64,000 nt of DNA. It comes from Microlunatus panaciterrae. GTDB taxonomy: Bacteria > Actinomycetota > Actinomycetes > Propionibacteriales > Propionibacteriaceae. The notes under the pieces are model-generated. The model ran no database searches. It saw nothing but the letters and a program-made list of their open reading frames with translations, and was not told the origin of the DNA. The DNA is taken from NCBI RefSeq assembly GCF_016907535.1, contig NZ_JAFBCF010000001.1, positions 620,001 to 684,000 of the forward strand, read 5' to 3'. Positions 51,864 through 60,616 of the stretch are shown here, piece by piece. The translations under genes were made by a program, and so were the position numbers. How positions within the stretch are numbered: position 1 is the stretch's first letter; each line of letters starts with the position of its first letter.

Positions 51864-52321
51864 CCACCATGAGCGACCACGCCGGTGAGGAATCACGGCA
51901 GAGCGAGTTCACCGAGTTGAGCACCGAACGGTGCCTCGAGCTGCTACAGACCCATACGGTTGGCCGAGTCGCCTGGCAGGCTGGCGACGGGCCGCAGATC
52001 CTGCCGGTGACGTACGCCTACTACGGGGGATGCATCGTCTTCCGTACATCTCCCTACGGCCTGCTTTCGGAGCTTAGCCGGCCAAGCGACGTCGCCTTCG
52101 AGGTCGACGAGCTGGATCAGGACGCCAGGACTGGCTGGAGCATCATGGCACGCGGTCGGGCTCAGTCTGTGGCCGAGCCGGTCGAGCTGGTCCGGTTGTG
52201 GTCGGTGGATGGTCTGGTCCCCTGGGCCTCAGGTTTGAGAAACCTGTTCATCCAGATCATCCCGCGCCGAATCAGCGGACGCATCGTCGGCCGGAACCTC
52301 CACCCTGTCTCCGATCGGTGA
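51860..52321 (+). CDS. pyridoxamine 5'-phosphate oxidase family protein
   Basis: 153 residues. FTELSTERCLELLQTHTVGRVAWQAGDGPQILPVTYAYYGGCIVFRTSPYG and VAFEVDELDQDARTGWSIMARGRAQSV are the split-barrel flavin/F420-binding pattern common in actinobacteria. Starts in an ATGA overlap with the flavodoxin gene. Likely binds FMN or F420. Several proteins of this type are in mycobacterial DosR regulons, which suits the boxes upstream. A hairpin follows the stop. Confidence 0.85.
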   Translation: MTTMSDHAGEESRQSEFTELSTERCLELLQTHTVGRVAWQAGDGPQILPVTYAYYGGCIVFRTSPYGLLSELSRPSDVAFEVDELDQDARTGWSIMARGRAQSVAEPVELVRLWSVDGLVPWASGLRNLFIQIIPRRISGRIVGRNLHPVSDR

Positions 52322-52341
52322 TGAGTGCCCATGCGTGAGGT

Positions 52342-52358
52342 GTCGCGGCTTCCGCGAC
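52342..52358 (+). terminator. short GC hairpin after PPOX gene
   Basis: GTCGCGG (52342-52348) pairs with CCGCGAC (52352-52358) over CTT. No T-run. Confidence 0.6.
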
Positions 52359-52427
52359 CGCCATCGCCCCAGAGCTGTGTGGAGAATCGTTCCCCGACCG
52401 GGCGGGACACGACTAGCCTGAAGGGCG

Positions 52428-54176
52428 ATGGACGATCAGCGCAGTCCGCTCAGCCCTTCCGCGGCAGGGTCCGCCGGAGGCGGCTGTGCTGAGCGTGAAT
52501 CCGAGGACCTGATGACGATGCTGATCGAACGGGCCCATGAGATGTCGGTCAGCCGCGAGCGGTTGCGCCGCCTGCTGATCGCCAACCGGTCCATCGTCGG
52601 CGAGTTGTCGTTGCCGGCCGTCCTCAACCGGGTCGTCGAAGTCGCCCGTGACATCGCCGAGGCGACCTATGCGGCCCTCGGCGTCCTCGGGAACGACGGG
52701 GAGGTCGAACAGTTCGTGCATCTTGGGATGGACCCGGCCACGGTGGCGGCGATCGGTGAGCCGCCCAAGGGCCGAGGGGTGCTGGGTGCCGTCATCCAGG
52801 AACGGGCGCCGATCCGGATCGACCGCATCGTCGACGATCCCCGCTACTCCGGTTTCCCCGCCGGCCACCCCACCATGCGGAGCTTCCTCGGCGTACCGAT
52901 CCGGTCCAAGGACGCGGTGTTCGGCAACCTCTACCTGGCCGACCGGGTCGACGGGGGCGCTTTCACCGCTGAGGACGAGGAGCTGGTGCTTGCTCTCGCA
53001 GCGACTGCAGGCATCGCTATCGAGAACGCACGGCTGTACGAGGAATCGCGCCGCCGGCAAGAGTGGCTGAGGGCCTCTGCTGAGATCACCCGGGCGTTGT
53101 TCGAGCCGAACGAGGATGACCGCGACCTGCTCAACCGGATCGCCGACAGCGTCAAGCGGTTGGCCGATGCCGACATCGTCACCCTCGTGCTGCCGAGTCC
53201 CGACCCCGCTGTCCTCCAGGTCGCGGTCGCCCGAGGGATCGCTGAGGCCGAGCTGCTGGGTCTCAAGTACCCGGCCGAACGCTCACTGGTTTCCGCCGCG
53301 ATGGAGAGTGGTGAGGGCATCCTGGTGGACTCCGTCGACGCGTTGCGGGGCTGGCACGTGCACCTGCAGCAGCATGTCCCGGTCGGACCACTGATGACCT
53401 TCCCACTGATCGGCTCAGTTGGGGCGCGCGGCGCGATCATGGTCGGCCGTCTGAGACGGCGCCAGCCCTTCGATCGGGCCGACCTGGCCATGGCCGAGAC
53501 CTTCGCGAGCCACGCAGCGGTGGCGCTGGAGTTCGCCGACGCCCGCATGGACCAGCAGCGCATCATGGTTCTGCAGGACCGTGATCGCATCGCGCGTGAC
53601 CTTCACGACCACGTCATCCAGCGGATCTTCGCCACCGGGCTCAGCGTGCAGAGCGCTGCGGCACGGATTCAGGATCCGTCGATCCGGCAACGGGTTGAGC
53701 ACAGCGTGCAGGACCTGGACGACACGATCCACCAGATCCGTACGTCGATCTTCGAGCTCCGGGACTCCGACGCGCACCAGGGTCTGCGCAGTGCGGTGCT
53801 GCACGCCACCGACGAGGTCAGCTCGGCCCTCGGTTTCCGTCCGATGATCCGCTTCTCCGGGCCGGTCGACGCCTCGGTCGACAGGTCCCTCATCAAGGAC
53901 GTCGAAGCAGTGGTGCGCGAAGGCCTGACCAATGTCGCCAAGCACGCCGAAGCCTCCTGGGCCAGCGTCTCCGTCGAGTCGGTCCGCCGCCAGTTGATCA
54001 TCACCATCGCCGACAACGGCCTCGGTATCCGTGACAACCGACGTAGGAGCGGACTGGCCAACCTCAGAGCCCGGGCCGAGCGGCGCGGAGGGCACCTGGA
54101 CATGCTGGTAAACAAGGGGCAGGACGACACCGATGGGGGTACCCGGTTGAGATGGACGACTCCGCTTCCGAAGTAA
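52428..54176 (+). CDS. devS: GAF-GAF histidine kinase, DevS/DosS-like
   Basis: 582 residues. Two GAF domains (about 60-205 and 225-370). The first contains DDPRYSGFPAGHPTMRSFLGVPIRSKDAVFGNLYLADR, where His147 in GHPTM matches the place of the haem-binding His in DosS, so it may sense O2, NO or CO. HisKA_3: RIARDLHDHVIQRIFATGLSVQ with phospho-His393. HATPase: EAVVREGLTNVAKHAEASW and DNGLGIRDNRRRSGLANLRARAERRGG. The response-regulator gene overlaps its end by 25 bases. The pair stands among Usp, dehydrogenase and PPOX genes with DevR-type boxes. Confidence 0.88.
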   Translation: MDDQRSPLSPSAAGSAGGGCAERESEDLMTMLIERAHEMSVSRERLRRLLIANRSIVGELSLPAVLNRVVEVARDIAEATYAALGVLGNDGEVEQFVHLGMDPATVAAIGEPPKGRGVLGAVIQERAPIRIDRIVDDPRYSGFPAGHPTMRSFLGVPIRSKDAVFGNLYLADRVDGGAFTAEDEELVLALAATAGIAIENARLYEESRRRQEWLRASAEITRALFEPNEDDRDLLNRIADSVKRLADADIVTLVLPSPDPAVLQVAVARGIAEAELLGLKYPAERSLVSAAMESGEGILVDSVDALRGWHVHLQQHVPVGPLMTFPLIGSVGARGAIMVGRLRRRQPFDRADLAMAETFASHAAVALEFADARMDQQRIMVLQDRDRIARDLHDHVIQRIFATGLSVQSAAARIQDPSIRQRVEHSVQDLDDTIHQIRTSIFELRDSDAHQGLRSAVLHATDEVSSALGFRPMIRFSGPVDASVDRSLIKDVEAVVREGLTNVAKHAEASWASVSVESVRRQLIITIADNGLGIRDNRRRSGLANLRARAERRGGHLDMLVNKGQDDTDGGTRLRWTTPLPK

Positions 54177-54847
54177 ACGCCGCCGGTGAGGCGAGCGGCA
54201 AGATCAGGGTGTTCATCCTCGATGACCACGAGTTGGTGCGCCGGGGGCTAACCGACCTGCTCAGCGCACCCGGCGACATCGAGATCGTCGGCGAGGCCGC
54301 GACCGCGGGCGAGGCACTGCGTCGGATCCCGACAGTCTCCCCCGACATCGCGTTGCTCGATGCCCGGCTCCCGGACGGCAACGGCATCGAGGTCTGCCGG
54401 GAGATCCGGTCGAGCTTCCCTCACATCCAGTGCCTGATCCTCACCTCCTATGACGATGACGAAGCCCTGTTCGCCGCAGTGCTGGCCGGCGCCTCGGGCT
54501 ACCTGCTGAAGCAGATCCGCGGTTCCTCGTTGATCGACGGAATTCGCGAGGTGGCCAAGGGCAACTCCTTGCTCGATCCGGCGATCACAGGAAGGCTGCT
54601 GGAGCGGTTCCGCCATCCGGTCCGGACCGAGGATCCCCGGCTGGCCTCGCTCACCGCACGGGAGCGCGAGATCCTCGATCTGATCACCGCCGGTTATACC
54701 AACAAACAGATTGGTCAGCGGCTGTTCCTGGCCGAGAAGACCGTCAAGAACTACGTATCGGCCTTGTTGAGCAAGCTCGGCATGGAACGTCGTACACAGG
54801 CAGCGGTTTTCGGATCCCAGCTGCAGGCCGACCAAGACCAGGACTGA
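54152..54847 (+). CDS. devR: NarL-family response regulator, DevR/DosR-like
   Basis: 231 residues. Receiver IRVFILDDHELVRRGLTDLLSAPGDIEIVGEAATAGEALRR with phospho-Asp70 in IALLDARLPDGNG, and Lys in SGYLLKQIRGSSL. LuxR-type helix-turn-helix: LTAREREILDLITAGYTNKQIGQRLFLAEKTVKNYVSALLSKLGMERRTQAAVF; the KTVKNYVS recognition helix is the same as remembered for mycobacterial DevR. The start overlaps the kinase gene. It is the obvious candidate to bind the GGGAC-N4-GTCCC boxes in this part of the window. Confidence 0.9.
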   Translation: MDDSASEVNAAGEASGKIRVFILDDHELVRRGLTDLLSAPGDIEIVGEAATAGEALRRIPTVSPDIALLDARLPDGNGIEVCREIRSSFPHIQCLILTSYDDDEALFAAVLAGASGYLLKQIRGSSLIDGIREVAKGNSLLDPAITGRLLERFRHPVRTEDPRLASLTAREREILDLITAGYTNKQIGQRLFLAEKTVKNYVSALLSKLGMERRTQAAVFGSQLQADQDQD

Positions 54848-54856
54848 AGGGCCGCG

Positions 54857-57571
54857 ATGCCGGCGAGCATCACCGGGGCGATCATCGGCTCCTCGCTCAC
54901 CACGGCACCGACACCGACGATCCAGACCGCCTCATCCCGGGTCTCGGAAGACGTGCTCCGGGACCTTCGAGTCTCGGCCGCCCACGGTCTGTCCACGACC
55001 GAGGTCCGGCTCAGGCGGCAGCAGTACGGCGTCAACGCCGTCGCCTCGCACCAGGCACGGCTCTGGCCGGTGCTGTGGCACCAGCTGCGCTCTCCACTGC
55101 TGGGGCTTCTCATCGTCGCCGCCGTCGCGTCGTCTTTCGTCGGCCAGCACAGCGATGCGGTCATCATCGGGGTGATCGTGGCACTGTCCGTCGGTCTCGG
55201 GGTCGTCAACGAATACCGGGCGGAGCGGGCAGCTCAGGCGTTGCACTCACAGATTCGACACCGCGTGGTCGTCGTGCGAGACGGTCACCGCAACAGCATC
55301 GATGTCACCGAGCTGGTGCCCGGCGACATCGTCGAGCTCAGCCTCGGCGACATCGTGCCCGCCGACGTCCGGCTGCTGACAGCCACCGATCTGGAATGCG
55401 AGGAGTCCGCACTCACCGGCGAGTCGATGCCCGTGGAGAAGAGTGCGTCGCCGGTGCGGCCGGGCGTACCGCTGGCCGAGCTCGCGAACTCTGCCCTGAT
55501 GGGCACCGTGGTGCATGCCGGTACCGGCCGCGGGGTGGTCGTGACGACCGGAGCGCGGACCGAGTTCGGTCGAATCGCGGAGGGGCTGACTACGCGGCAG
55601 CTGGACACCGAGTTTCAGGTCGGGCTGCGCCGCTTCTCGATGCTGCTGGTCTATGTCGCAGCGTTCCTCACCAGCACCATCCTGGTGATCAACCTGGCCT
55701 TTCATCGCCCTCTCCTGGAAGCGCTGTTGTTCTCACTGGCCATCGCCGTCGGGATCACCCCCCAGTTGCTTCCAGCCGTCGTGTCGACCAGCCTGGCAGC
55801 AGGCTCGCAGCGGCTCAGCCGGCGAAAGGTGCTGGTCAAGCGGCTGGTCTGCATCGAGGACCTCGGAGACATCAGCCTGCTGTTCACCGACAAGACGGGG
55901 ACTCTGACCCGGGGACATCTGAGTTTCATGCGGGCCATTCCCGCCTCGGTCGCGCAGGATGTGGGGGCCGTGGTTCGCGTTGGCCTGTTGTGCAGCGAAA
56001 ACTGGGACATCGACGGTGCGCCGGTCGGCGGCAACGCCCTCGATCAGGCGCTGTGGGACTCGCCGGCGGCGGCCAGGCAGCGACGACAAGTGGGCCATTT
56101 CACCCGTCTGGCGGTGCTCCCGTTCGACCATCACCGACGAATGATCTCCGTACTCGTGAGAGATGTGGAGGGCGCTTCGACGTTGATCACCAAGGGCGCC
56201 CCGGAAGCCGTTCTGGAGCGCTGCACCGATGTCCCTGCAGCTATCCAGGAGAGGCTGGCGGACGAGTTCGCCGCCGGCAACCGGGTGGTGGCTGTGGCTA
56301 CCCGTGCGGCGGGCGGGACCATCGCCTCGTCTGGCCTGACTCCGGATGACGAGCGTGACCTGCGACTGGTCGGCCTGCTGGTCTTCATCGACCCACCCAA
56401 GCACGACGCGGCCGACGCGCTCGCACGGTTGGCCGCCCTCGGCATCGCGGTCAAGGTCGTGACCGGCGACAATGCTGAGGTTGCAGCCAAGATCTGTCAC
56501 GACCTCGGCCTTCCCGGCGGCGCGGCCCTGACCGGATCGGACGTCGACCTGCTCGATGACGCCGCCCTCCTCGCGGCGATCGCCGAGACGACCGTCTTCG
56601 CCAGGGTCAGTCCGGAACAGAAGGCCCGGATCGTCCGCCTCCAGCGGCTCGTCGGAACCGGAGTCGCCTTCCTGGGTGACGGAGTCAATGATGCTCTCGC
56701 TCTGCATGCCGCCGATGTCGGGATCTCGGTCGACTCGGCCACGGACGTGGCCAAGGATGCCGCAGACGTGATCTTGTTGGACAAGGATCTCCAGGTGCTG
56801 GCTGACGGCGTCGCCGAGGGCCGGCGCATCTTCGCCAACACCATGAAGTACGTGCTGATGGGAACGTCCAGCAATTTCGGCAACATGTTCTCGGCCGCCG
56901 GTGCTTCTCTTTTCCTGCCGTTCCTGCCGATGTTGCCGTCGCAGATCCTGCTGAACAACCTGCTCTACGACACCAGCCAGCTGGCGATCCCCACCGACAA
57001 CGTCGACGAGCCACAACTGCGACGGCCGTCTCATTGGGACATCAGCTTCATCAGGCGATTCATGATCGTTTTCGGGCCGCTCAGCTCCGTCTTCGACTTC
57101 GCCACCTTCGGCGTCATGCTGTTCGTCTTCCACTCCGGGCCAGAGCAGTTCCGGACCGGCTGGTTCGTCGAGTCACTCGCCACTCAGACGCTGGTGATCT
57201 TCGCCATCCGGACGCGCCGCATTCCCTTCTTCCGCAGCCATCCGAGCCTTGCGCTGACCCTCGCAGCATTGGGGGTGGTCACCACAGGCGCTCTGCTGCC
57301 CGCCACCCCGATCGCGCAGGCCCTCGGGTTCAGGCCACTACCGGCGGGATTCTTCGCAGCCCTGGCCGGAATGGTGCTGTGCTATCTCGCGTTGATCGAG
57401 ACCGGGAAAGCGATCTTCTACCGCGTCCCGGCCGCCCGGGCCGCCGTACCGGCGCCGTATGACGGGCACCGCCACCTCCGTCGGCGGGCGGCCTACTTCA
57501 GCACGGCCTCCGCCGGGCCACGTCGCCGAGCGCCGCGGCGTCGGGGTGGACGACGCCGCGGAAGGGCCTAA
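54857..57571 (+). CDS. P-type ATPase, magnesium-translocating (MgtA-like)
   Basis: 904 residues. Cation N-terminal domain DVLRDLRVSAAHGLSTTEVRLRRQQYGVNAV; actuator TGES in ECEESALTGESMPVEKS; phosphorylation site LLFTDKTGTLTRG; nucleotide domain FDHHRRMISVLV and ITKGAPEAVLERC; hinge VKVVTGDN and GDGVNDALALHAADVGISVDSATDVAKDAADVILLD. GNALDQALW and the NFGNMFSAAGASLFLPFLPMLPSQILLNNLLYDTSQLAIPTDNVD stretch mark the MgtA/MgtB group. About ten membrane helices. The last 30 residues are Arg-rich and coded across a hairpin (57533-57561), so the true end may differ. Ten bases after DevR, likely co-transcribed. Confidence 0.9.
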   Translation: MPASITGAIIGSSLTTAPTPTIQTASSRVSEDVLRDLRVSAAHGLSTTEVRLRRQQYGVNAVASHQARLWPVLWHQLRSPLLGLLIVAAVASSFVGQHSDAVIIGVIVALSVGLGVVNEYRAERAAQALHSQIRHRVVVVRDGHRNSIDVTELVPGDIVELSLGDIVPADVRLLTATDLECEESALTGESMPVEKSASPVRPGVPLAELANSALMGTVVHAGTGRGVVVTTGARTEFGRIAEGLTTRQLDTEFQVGLRRFSMLLVYVAAFLTSTILVINLAFHRPLLEALLFSLAIAVGITPQLLPAVVSTSLAAGSQRLSRRKVLVKRLVCIEDLGDISLLFTDKTGTLTRGHLSFMRAIPASVAQDVGAVVRVGLLCSENWDIDGAPVGGNALDQALWDSPAAARQRRQVGHFTRLAVLPFDHHRRMISVLVRDVEGASTLITKGAPEAVLERCTDVPAAIQERLADEFAAGNRVVAVATRAAGGTIASSGLTPDDERDLRLVGLLVFIDPPKHDAADALARLAALGIAVKVVTGDNAEVAAKICHDLGLPGGAALTGSDVDLLDDAALLAAIAETTVFARVSPEQKARIVRLQRLVGTGVAFLGDGVNDALALHAADVGISVDSATDVAKDAADVILLDKDLQVLADGVAEGRRIFANTMKYVLMGTSSNFGNMFSAAGASLFLPFLPMLPSQILLNNLLYDTSQLAIPTDNVDEPQLRRPSHWDISFIRRFMIVFGPLSSVFDFATFGVMLFVFHSGPEQFRTGWFVESLATQTLVIFAIRTRRIPFFRSHPSLALTLAALGVVTTGALLPATPIAQALGFRPLPAGFFAALAGMVLCYLALIETGKAIFYRVPAARAAVPAPYDGHRHLRRRAAYFSTASAGPRRRAPRRRGGRRRGRA
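57533..57561 (+). terminator. hairpin inside the last codons of the P-type ATPase
   Basis: CCGCGGCGTCG (57533-57543) pairs perfectly with 57551-57561 across a seven-base loop. It is the likely operon end although it overlaps coding sequence. Confidence 0.6.
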
Positions 57572-57577
57572 GGTCCC
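57564..57577 (+). promoter_or_regulatory. DosR/DevR-type box before DUF4389 gene
   Basis: GGGCC-TAAG-GTCCC: one mismatch to GGGAC-N4-GTCCC. It overlaps the stop codon of the ATPase gene and lies 85 bases before the ATG of the next gene. Confidence 0.6.
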
Positions 57578-57661
57578 GCTGGGCGGGTGACCTCTGGTCA
57601 TGGCGCAGCCTGGTTTGCCGGATCACAGTGGGTGCAAGGCTGCAACGAGAGGTCGTCCACC

Positions 57662-59212
57662 ATGGTCATCACCCACCCCCCTGGCCGCATCGAAGAACCC
57701 CCGCCGCCACCGACATCCCAACATCGCCTCAGGCATGTCGTGCTACTGGTGCTCGGAATCCTGCTGGCGATGGCCGGTCTCTCGCTGGGCGGTGTCGGGG
57801 TGGTACTGGGATCGGCCGCTTTGTACCAGGGAGATCATCGTTTCTCCACCACAGCAAGCCATCGCTACCAGGTGGACTCCTACGCACTGACCTCCACCAG
57901 GCTCGACGTGGTGATCAACGACGGGCTGGACTGGCAGAGTCGCTGGGGCGACGTGGGGACCTTCATGATCCGCGGGACGGCCGCCCAGCCGGACCAGAAT
58001 CTGTTCATCGGCATCGCCCCCGAGGCGGATGTGGCCCGTTACCTCGCCGACGTCAAGCATTCCGAGCTGACTCAGGTCCTCTTCCGGCCCTTCCGGGCCA
58101 GCTATCGCGAGGTGGCCGGCTCGGCCGTCCCGAAGGCACCGGGCAGCCAGGATTTCTGGACGGTCTCCGCCGAAGGCCCGGGCACCCAGCAGGTCGAGTT
58201 CCCGCTCCGGTCCGGCACCTGGACGGTCGTGGTGATGAACGCCGATGCCAGCCCGGCGGTGGCCGCCGACCTGCAGGCAGGGGTGCGGTCCGACCTTCTC
58301 GGGCCCGCCGCGATCGGGACCCTGATCACCGGGCTGGTGCTTGTGCTGGTCGGGATCCCGCTGCTGGTGGCTGGCTCGGCGGGCCTGGGCCGCACCACCG
58401 GGCCGTCGGCACCCCGACCGCCGCTCTCCGGCCCGCCGTCCGGTCCGGGACCGGAGCCGGCTCCTCCCGCTGAGCCAGCTGGGGGCGCCGTCGCAGTCCC
58501 GCCGCCACCGCCACCGCCCTACCCGGCGCGGCTGTCCGGCGAGCTGGACCCCTCCCTCTCCAGATGGTTCTGGCTGGTGAAGTGGTTCTTGGCCATTCCA
58601 CACTTGGTCATTCTGGCGTTCCTGTGGTTTGCCTTCGTGATCAACACGATCATCGCCGGCTTCGCCATTCTCTTCACCGGCCGCTATCCCCGATCGCTGT
58701 TCGACTTCAATGTCGGGGTGATGCGGTGGAACTGGCGTGTGGGGTTCTATGCCTACTCGGTGCTCGGCACCGATCGCTACCCGCCGTTCAGCCTGGCGCG
58801 CACCGACTATCCGGCGGACTTCGACGTCGACTACCCCGAGCGGCTCAGCCGGGGCCTCGTTCTGGTCAAGTCCTGGCTGCTGGCCATTCCGCATCTCCTC
58901 ATCATCGCCGTCTTCACGGCCAGCCCCAGTTGGCGAAACAACAACGACGACTGGCCGGTGAGCTACGGCAACAACATCGGTACCTCACTGCTCGGCCTGC
59001 TGGTCTTCGTCGCCGCCCTCGTCTTGTTGATCACCGGCAGCTATAACCGGGCGCTGTTCGACCTGATCGTCGGTCTCAACCGATGGATCTACCGCGTGTT
59101 CACCTACGTGGCACTGATGCGTGACGAGTATCCGCCGTTTCGCCTCGACCAGGGCGGATCCGATCCTAGCCAGACAGCGACGATGCCACCGTCCCTTCCG
59201 TCACTTCGCTGA
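57662..59212 (+). CDS. DUF4389 membrane protein
   Basis: 516 residues from ATG 57662 (GAGAGG upstream). A first membrane helix (HVVLLVLGILLAMAGLSLGGVGVVLG) is followed by an outer domain of about 140 residues and a second helix (IGTLITGLVLVLVGIPLLVAG). A Pro-rich linker with a PPPPPPP run follows, then two DUF4389 repeats: YPARLSGELDPSLSRWFWLVKWFLAIPHLVILAFLW and YPERLSRGLVLVKSWLLAIPHLLIIAVF, each with IPH and paired helices. Family function unknown. A DevR-type box upstream suggests hypoxic or dormancy induction. Its end overlaps the Usp gene on the other strand by 47 bases. Confidence 0.82.
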   Translation: MVITHPPGRIEEPPPPPTSQHRLRHVVLLVLGILLAMAGLSLGGVGVVLGSAALYQGDHRFSTTASHRYQVDSYALTSTRLDVVINDGLDWQSRWGDVGTFMIRGTAAQPDQNLFIGIAPEADVARYLADVKHSELTQVLFRPFRASYREVAGSAVPKAPGSQDFWTVSAEGPGTQQVEFPLRSGTWTVVVMNADASPAVAADLQAGVRSDLLGPAAIGTLITGLVLVLVGIPLLVAGSAGLGRTTGPSAPRPPLSGPPSGPGPEPAPPAEPAGGAVAVPPPPPPPYPARLSGELDPSLSRWFWLVKWFLAIPHLVILAFLWFAFVINTIIAGFAILFTGRYPRSLFDFNVGVMRWNWRVGFYAYSVLGTDRYPPFSLARTDYPADFDVDYPERLSRGLVLVKSWLLAIPHLLIIAVFTASPSWRNNNDDWPVSYGNNIGTSLLGLLVFVAALVLLITGSYNRALFDLIVGLNRWIYRVFTYVALMRDEYPPFRLDQGGSDPSQTATMPPSLPSLR

Positions 59213-60053
59213 CGGGCGTCGCTGGCACCACGACCAACGGGCAATGGGTCTCCTTGAGCACGGACCGGGCAACGGATCTGGTCCAAGCACCGAAGGTGTC
59301 ACGGTGCGGACGTCCGACGATCAACACCGCCGCCTGCCGCGAGGCCTCGATGATGCTCAGGTCCGGGTCCCCAGTGGTCAGGAAGGTCTTCACCCGGATA
59401 TCGGGGTGGTCCTGCTTCCAGCCGGCCAGCACCTCCTCGATGTTGAGCCGCTGCAGGGAAAGCTCACCGGGCATCGTCCCGAGGGGCACCGCATGCAACG
59501 CGACCAGCTGCGAACCCCGCGCCTCCGCTTCGTCGAAGGCGTAGCTCAGCGCGGTCTCGGCTGGCGTGTCGCCATCGAGGGCCACCACGACGGGGCCGTA
59601 CTTCTCCGGCTCCGGGTCCCAGACCCGCGGCACGATCACCACCGGGCAGTTCGCCCTGGCCGCCACCGGGGAGGCCACGCTTCCCTCCAGCAGTCGTTCG
59701 CCCAGCGTGATGTGATGCTGGCCGAGCACGATCAGCTGAGCCCGATCGGACGCCTCCACCAGCATGATCACCGGTTCCGTCATGTGCAGCGAGCTCTGCA
59801 CGGTCACACCGGGTGGGATCACCAACTGTTCCATCACCTGCCGCATCACCTCCACCGCAGGACCACGCATGACTCTGGTCCGGTAGTCCTCACTGATCGG
59901 TTCGACGACTTCCGGTACCTGGTACGCATGCATCAGCTCCAGATCGGTCTTCCTCAGCTCTGCCTCGTGGACGGCGTACCTAGCCGCTGTCAACGCCTCC
60001 GTCGAGTCGTCAACTCCGACCACGATTTTTCCCGACGCGCTCCCGATACTCAT
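59166..60053 (-). CDS. tandem-domain universal stress protein
   Basis: 295 residues from ATG 60053 (AAGGAG upstream). First domain KIVVGVDDSTEALTAARYAVHEAELRKTDLELMHAY to LIVLGQHHITLGERLLEGSVASPVAARANCPVVIV; second domain GPVVVALDGDTPAETALSYAFDEAEARGSQLVALHAV to VLIVGRPHRDTFGAWTRSVARSVLKETHCPLVVVP. The first loop keeps the ATP-type G-x10-GS pattern. Like mycobacterial Rv2005c/Rv2623-type proteins it has a DevR-type box, about 80 bases upstream of the start. Confidence 0.92.
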   Translation of the reverse strand: MSIGSASGKIVVGVDDSTEALTAARYAVHEAELRKTDLELMHAYQVPEVVEPISEDYRTRVMRGPAVEVMRQVMEQLVIPPGVTVQSSLHMTEPVIMLVEASDRAQLIVLGQHHITLGERLLEGSVASPVAARANCPVVIVPRVWDPEPEKYGPVVVALDGDTPAETALSYAFDEAEARGSQLVALHAVPLGTMPGELSLQRLNIEEVLAGWKQDHPDIRVKTFLTTGDPDLSIIEASRQAAVLIVGRPHRDTFGAWTRSVARSVLKETHCPLVVVPATPVSEVTEGTVASSLSG

Positions 60054-60132
60054 GGTGATCTCCTTCGATCGTCTCCTTTCCACGCTGTCACAGCCGCCAC
60101 CTCGCCGATACGGCCGAAGATCACCTGGCTAT

Positions 60133-60146
60133 GGGACGAAAGTCCC
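60133..60146. promoter_or_regulatory. perfect DosR/DevR-type box
   Basis: GGGAC-GAAA-GTCCC, an exact palindromic core of the DosR consensus. It lies between the divergent Usp gene (start 60053) and the 123-residue gene (start 60241) and could serve both. Confidence 0.75.
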
Positions 60147-60240
60147 CGGTCGGCGACTGGCGGGGCACGCTCTATGCTCGGTGGGCGAGCGGCTGGCGGC
60201 TCTGGACCGCCGTCCACCGGACACGGGAGGGGTGCACGAC

Positions 60241-60612
60241 GTGAGCCAGGAGACTGTCGAGCTGGACACCGCGCTGTCGGTGGCCGCGATCGCGACCTGC
60301 TTCCGGTCGGCGCTCGAGCAGTCCGGATCCCACGTGCGCTTCGCCCGGATCCGTACCGACCCTGACGGTCAGCCCACCACCGCCGACTTCGCCGGCTCCG
60401 CCTCCGGCCGCACCCTCACCGGGCGATGGTGTGTCCAGCTCTACATCCGCGACGACGGGGCGTCCCGACATGTCGAGCTGGTAATACTGGGGTCGTCGAT
60501 GCTCGCCAAGGCCTGGCAGGGCACCAAGGGAACACACTCGTTGTCGGCCGGAAGGCTTAAGGCGGTCAGCGTGATCGACGCCCTCAAGGTTGTGCAGGGC
60601 CGTCAGAGCTGA
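60241..60612 (+). CDS. 123-residue hypothetical protein
   Basis: From GTG 60241 with GGGAGG ten bases before. Reads SQETVELDTALSVAAIATCFRSALEQSGSHVRFARIRTD, then CVQLYIRDDGASRHVELVILGSSMLAKAWQGTKGTHSLSAGRLKAVSVIDALKVV. It seems a small alpha/beta protein. I do not recognise a domain. It faces the Usp gene across a perfect DevR-type box, so it is probably a dormancy-induced protein. The frame extends upstream to 60052 but over the regulatory region. Confidence 0.7.
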   Translation: MSQETVELDTALSVAAIATCFRSALEQSGSHVRFARIRTDPDGQPTTADFAGSASGRTLTGRWCVQLYIRDDGASRHVELVILGSSMLAKAWQGTKGTHSLSAGRLKAVSVIDALKVVQGRQS

Positions 60613-60616
60613 CGTC

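Noticed and set aside
52405-52425. DevR-type box before the DevS-like gene (GGGACACGAC)
   Set aside because: Only the left half GGGAC matches; the right half is not GTCCC-like.
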